DNA from: Companilactobacillus heilongjiangensis
Lineage (GTDB): Bacteria > Bacillota > Bacilli > Lactobacillales > Lactobacillaceae
Direction: 5' to 3'
Assembly (NCBI RefSeq): GCF_000831645.3
Contig: NZ_CP012559.1
Coordinates: 496,001-560,000, forward strand
Length of the DNA: 64,000 bases
Shown: piece by piece, positions 62,095-64,000 of the stretch
Layout: every line of letters begins with the position of its first letter
How positions within the stretch are numbered: the stretch's first letter is position 1
Notes under the pieces: model-generated
Database searches by the model: none
The model's input: the letters and a program-made list of their open reading frames with translations, nothing else
Told to the model about the DNA's origin: nothing
Program-made: the position numbers and the translations under genes

Positions 62095-62222
62095 AATGAT
62101 AGATTAATATAGTTGATTTCTACCGAAGACTCAGGTGATGAAAGTCTTAATATCCTGCCGAGGCCAGAAGATTATTTCACTTAATCTCTGTGTCCCTTGG
62201 GCACAGAGATTTTATTTTTTTA
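62095..62222 (+). ncRNA. L10 leader
   Basis: The gap before rplJ carries the L10 leader pattern: CTACCGAAGACTCAGGTG, CTTAATATCCTGCCGAGGC, and then a terminator hairpin AATCTCTGTGTCCC/GGGCACAGAGATT with a T-rich tail. Binding of L10-L12 to this leader is known to favour premature termination. Confidence 0.88.
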
Positions 62223-62274
62223 AGCCGAAATTTGTAGATAATTAACTAAAAAATTGTGGAGGTGAAACGTAATA

Positions 62275-62778
62275 ATGAAGCAAGATGTATTAGCAGCAAA
62301 ACAAGCACAAGTTGATGAAATTGCTAAACAACTAACAGGCGCAAAATCAGTAATCGTTGTTGATTACTTAGGTCTAACAGTTGAACAAGCTACAGAAATG
62401 CGTGCAGAATTACGTGAACAAGGCGCTACAATGCAAGTTATTAAGAATACAATCTTAAGACGTGCAGCTGAACAAGCCGGCGTTGAAGGTCTCGAAGAAT
62501 ACTTCGTTGGACCAACAGCCATTGCTTACTCAGAAACAGATCCTGTTGGACCTGCTAAAGTAGCAGCTAAGTTTGCCAAAGATGTTGACGCCGTTGAAAT
62601 TAAGGGTGGAATCATCGAAGGTAAAGCAGCAACTCTTGAACAAATTCAAGAACTTGCAACATTACCAGACAGAGATGGCTTGCTATCTATGTTGGTATCT
62701 GTATTACAAGCTCCAGTTCGCGACTTTGCTATGGTTGTTAAGGCCATTGCAGACAAAGACGACGAACCTGCCGCTTAA
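62275..62778 (+). CDS. rplJ: 50S ribosomal protein L10
   Basis: L10 (167 aa) anchors the L7/L12 stalk. The N-terminal rRNA-binding segment (AKSVIVVDYLGLTVEQATEMR) and the helical C-terminal part that carries L12 dimers are present. The ribosome site is GGAGGTG. It is controlled by the L10 leader and co-transcribed with rplL. Confidence 0.95.
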   Translation: MKQDVLAAKQAQVDEIAKQLTGAKSVIVVDYLGLTVEQATEMRAELREQGATMQVIKNTILRRAAEQAGVEGLEEYFVGPTAIAYSETDPVGPAKVAAKFAKDVDAVEIKGGIIEGKAATLEQIQELATLPDRDGLLSMLVSVLQAPVRDFAMVVKAIADKDDEPAA

Positions 62779-62819
62779 TTAAATTAAACTATAACTCATA
62801 ATATTTGGAGGATACTATA

Positions 62820-63188
62820 ATGGCTTTAGATACACAAAAGATTATCGATGATTTAAAAGATGCATCAATCCTAGAACTTAACGACCTTGTTAAGGCTATT
62901 GAAGAAGAATTTGACGTTAAGGCTGCTGCTCCTGTTGCAGCTGCTGGTGCTGCTGGTGCAGACGCTGCTGCTGAAAAGGATTCATTCGATGTTGAACTTA
63001 CAGAAGCTGGACAAGAAAAGGTTAAGGTTATCAAGGAAGTTCGTGGTATCACAGGACTTGGCTTGAAAGACTCAAAAGACCTAGTTGATGGCGCTCCTAA
63101 GGTTATCAAGGAAGGCGTTGCTAAAGCTGACGCTGACGAAATGAAGTCAAAACTTGAAGCCGTTGGTGCTACAGTTACATTGAAGTAA
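62820..63188 (+). CDS. rplL: 50S ribosomal protein L7/L12
   Basis: L7/L12 (122 aa) recruits translation factors. It shows the N-terminal dimer domain, an Ala-rich hinge ([19 protein letters not shown]) and the C-terminal domain with [19 protein letters not shown]. The start is the ATG at 62820 behind TTGGAGG; a longer in-frame start is a shadow. A terminator follows. Confidence 0.96.
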   Translation: MALDTQKIIDDLKDASILELNDLVKAIEEEFDVKAAAPVAAAGAAGADAAAEKDSFDVELTEAGQEKVKVIKEVRGITGLGLKDSKDLVDGAPKVIKEGVAKADADEMKSKLEAVGATVTLK

Positions 63189-63208
63189 TACACTTTAATG
63201 ATAAAATT

Positions 63209-63233
63209 AATCCTCGTAAGAGGATTTTTTTTT
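63209..63233 (+). terminator. terminator of rplJL
   Basis: Stem AATCCTC, loop GTAA, stem GAGGATT, then a long T run. Confidence 0.9.
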
Positions 63234-63258
63234 ACCCTTAAAAGGAAAGGTGAAACGT

Positions 63259-63861
63259 ATGGCTAATCAATATTTTGAAAATGATCCAAGTCTGGAACAT
63301 GAAATCAAGAATTTTAATTTTACCTTGCGCAATCATAATTTCGACTTTATGTCTGATAGCGGAGTATTCTCTCGTCAGACAGTCGATTATGGCTCACGTG
63401 TGTTGATTGATGCAATCGATTTTCAAAACATTCCGAGTGGTAATATTTTGGATGTTGGTTGTGGCTATGGCCCAATCGGTTTAGCTTTGGCTAAAGATCA
63501 ACCAAGTCGCCAAGTTACAATGGTTGACGTCAACTTGCGTGCTTTAGATTTGGCTAAGAAAAATGCCAGTGGCAACCAAGTTAAAAACGTTGAGATTTTT
63601 GAATCAGATACTTATAAGAGCGTTGAAGGCAAGTATGCGTTGATCGTCTCTAATCCACCAGTACGTGCAGGTAAGAGTGTTGTAACGTCAATTTTGGCCG
63701 ATTCTAAGGACTATTTGGCTGCTAATGGAGAACTCTGGATTGTCTTACAAAAGAAACAGGGTGCTCCTTCAGCTAAGAAGTTGATGGATAAAACATTTGG
63801 CAACGTTGAAGTTGTGACTCGGGATAAGGGATATTATATTTTAAGAAGCAAGATGGTTTAG
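63259..63861 (+). CDS. RsmC-like class I methyltransferase
   Basis: A SAM-dependent methyltransferase (200 aa) of the RsmC/YbxB type, which usually sits after rplL in Firmicutes and may methylate 16S rRNA. The SAM loop is NILDVGCGYGPIGLALA, and the catalytic NPP motif is in LIVSNPPVRAGKSVV. The start is the ATG at 63259, with AAAGG upstream. R17 begins two bases after the stop codon. Confidence 0.9.
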   Translation: MANQYFENDPSLEHEIKNFNFTLRNHNFDFMSDSGVFSRQTVDYGSRVLIDAIDFQNIPSGNILDVGCGYGPIGLALAKDQPSRQVTMVDVNLRALDLAKKNASGNQVKNVEIFESDTYKSVEGKYALIVSNPPVRAGKSVVTSILADSKDYLAANGELWIVLQKKQGAPSAKKLMDKTFGNVEVVTRDKGYYILRSKMV

Positions 63862-63862
63862 T

Positions 63863-64000
63863 GGGTTTCCGTCTCCAGGACTGAGAATATTTACCCGCTA
63901 TGCGGACCGGCCTGAGCCAAGGTCTCAGCCCTCGGTTTGAAGCCTTACCAAAGTGCGGTAAGTCTCCAAACTCGCCCGGTGGTGTAAGAGCTAAAGCTCT
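63863..64000 (-). repeat. R17: structured repeat cut by the window edge
   Basis: The left arm GGACTGAGAATATTTACC, P4 (CTGAGCCAAGGTCTCAG), P3 (CTTACC...GGTAAG) and the start of P2 (GGTGTAAGAGC) are present. The right arm lies outside the window. The GCC-type end is two bases from the methyltransferase stop. Confidence 0.82.

Noticed and set aside
4021-64000. CRISPR array suggested by many related repeats.
   Set aside because: Repeats are about 190 bp, kilobases apart and in both orientations, with no spacers and no cas genes.
1-64000. Insertion sequence or prophage as the source of the repeats.
   Set aside because: No transposase, integrase or phage gene was found in any reading frame provided; any mobilising enzyme must lie outside the window.

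Overview
This 64 kb window is a low-GC Firmicutes chromosome from the Lactobacillaceae, most likely a Companilactobacillus-type species (inferred from gene order and protein sequences; no marker gene is present to settle the species). Supporting features are a rlmB-sigH-rpmG-secE-nusG-rplKA-rplJL cluster, PepX and PepC peptidases, a mannose-type PTS with ManO, pyruvate oxidase, a degenerate WxL-type surface protein, and frequent TTG starts behind good Shine-Dalgarno sequences. No prophage, transposase, CRISPR array, tRNA or rRNA gene was found.

Layout. 1-4.0 kb: threonine/aspartate-family genes (thrC leftward; hom-lysC rightward). 4.3-5.2 kb: aldo/keto reductase. 5.4-10.7 kb: a complete 2-aminoethylphosphonate operon (PhnD-C-E-E importer, PhnX hydrolase, PhnW transaminase). 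10.8-14.3 kb: PAP2 phosphatase, small membrane protein, pyruvate oxidase, unknown protein. 14.4-19.1 kb: pstSCAB phosphate importer (leftward) and an orphan OmpR-type regulator. Both the pst and phn promoters carry tandem 11-bp-spaced TTTACA-like boxes, so the two operons look like one phosphate-starvation regulon. 19.2-24.5 kb: P-type ATPase and a PTS EIICBA. 25.1-29.9 kb: DUF4867-type protein and the manXYZ-manO PTS. 30.5-42.1 kb: an accessory stretch with small paralogous membrane/soluble proteins, a surface protein, CPBP protease, CDF metal exporter, phosphoglycerate-mutase-like protein, sugar uptake protein and HAD phosphatase. 42.4-50.4 kb (leftward): kup, pepX, pepC, rpiA, GNAT. 50.8-58.2 kb: dut, radA, yacL, gltX, cysS, mrnC, rlmB. 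58.6-63.9 kb: sigH, rpmG, secE, nusG, L11, L1, L10, L7/L12 (with L1-type and L10 leaders) and an RsmC-like methyltransferase.

The most striking content is non-coding. At least seventeen copies of a roughly 180-200 bp structured repeat (called R1-R17 here) are scattered in intergenic gaps, about one per 4 kb. Each is predicted to fold as a four-way, cloverleaf-like structure: an outer stem (P1) closing three inner hairpins (P2, P3, P4). The inner core is conserved. The outer stem differs in sequence from copy to copy but stays almost perfectly self-complementary within each copy. The same end of the element (the GCC end, TATGCCG in the best copies) faces the nearest gene in 16 of 17 copies, and several gaps hold back-to-back pairs with that end facing outward on both sides. 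A second structured family (S1-S3) overlaps or abuts the stop codons of kup and pepC. I do not recognise either family, and they are the best candidates here for an undescribed system.
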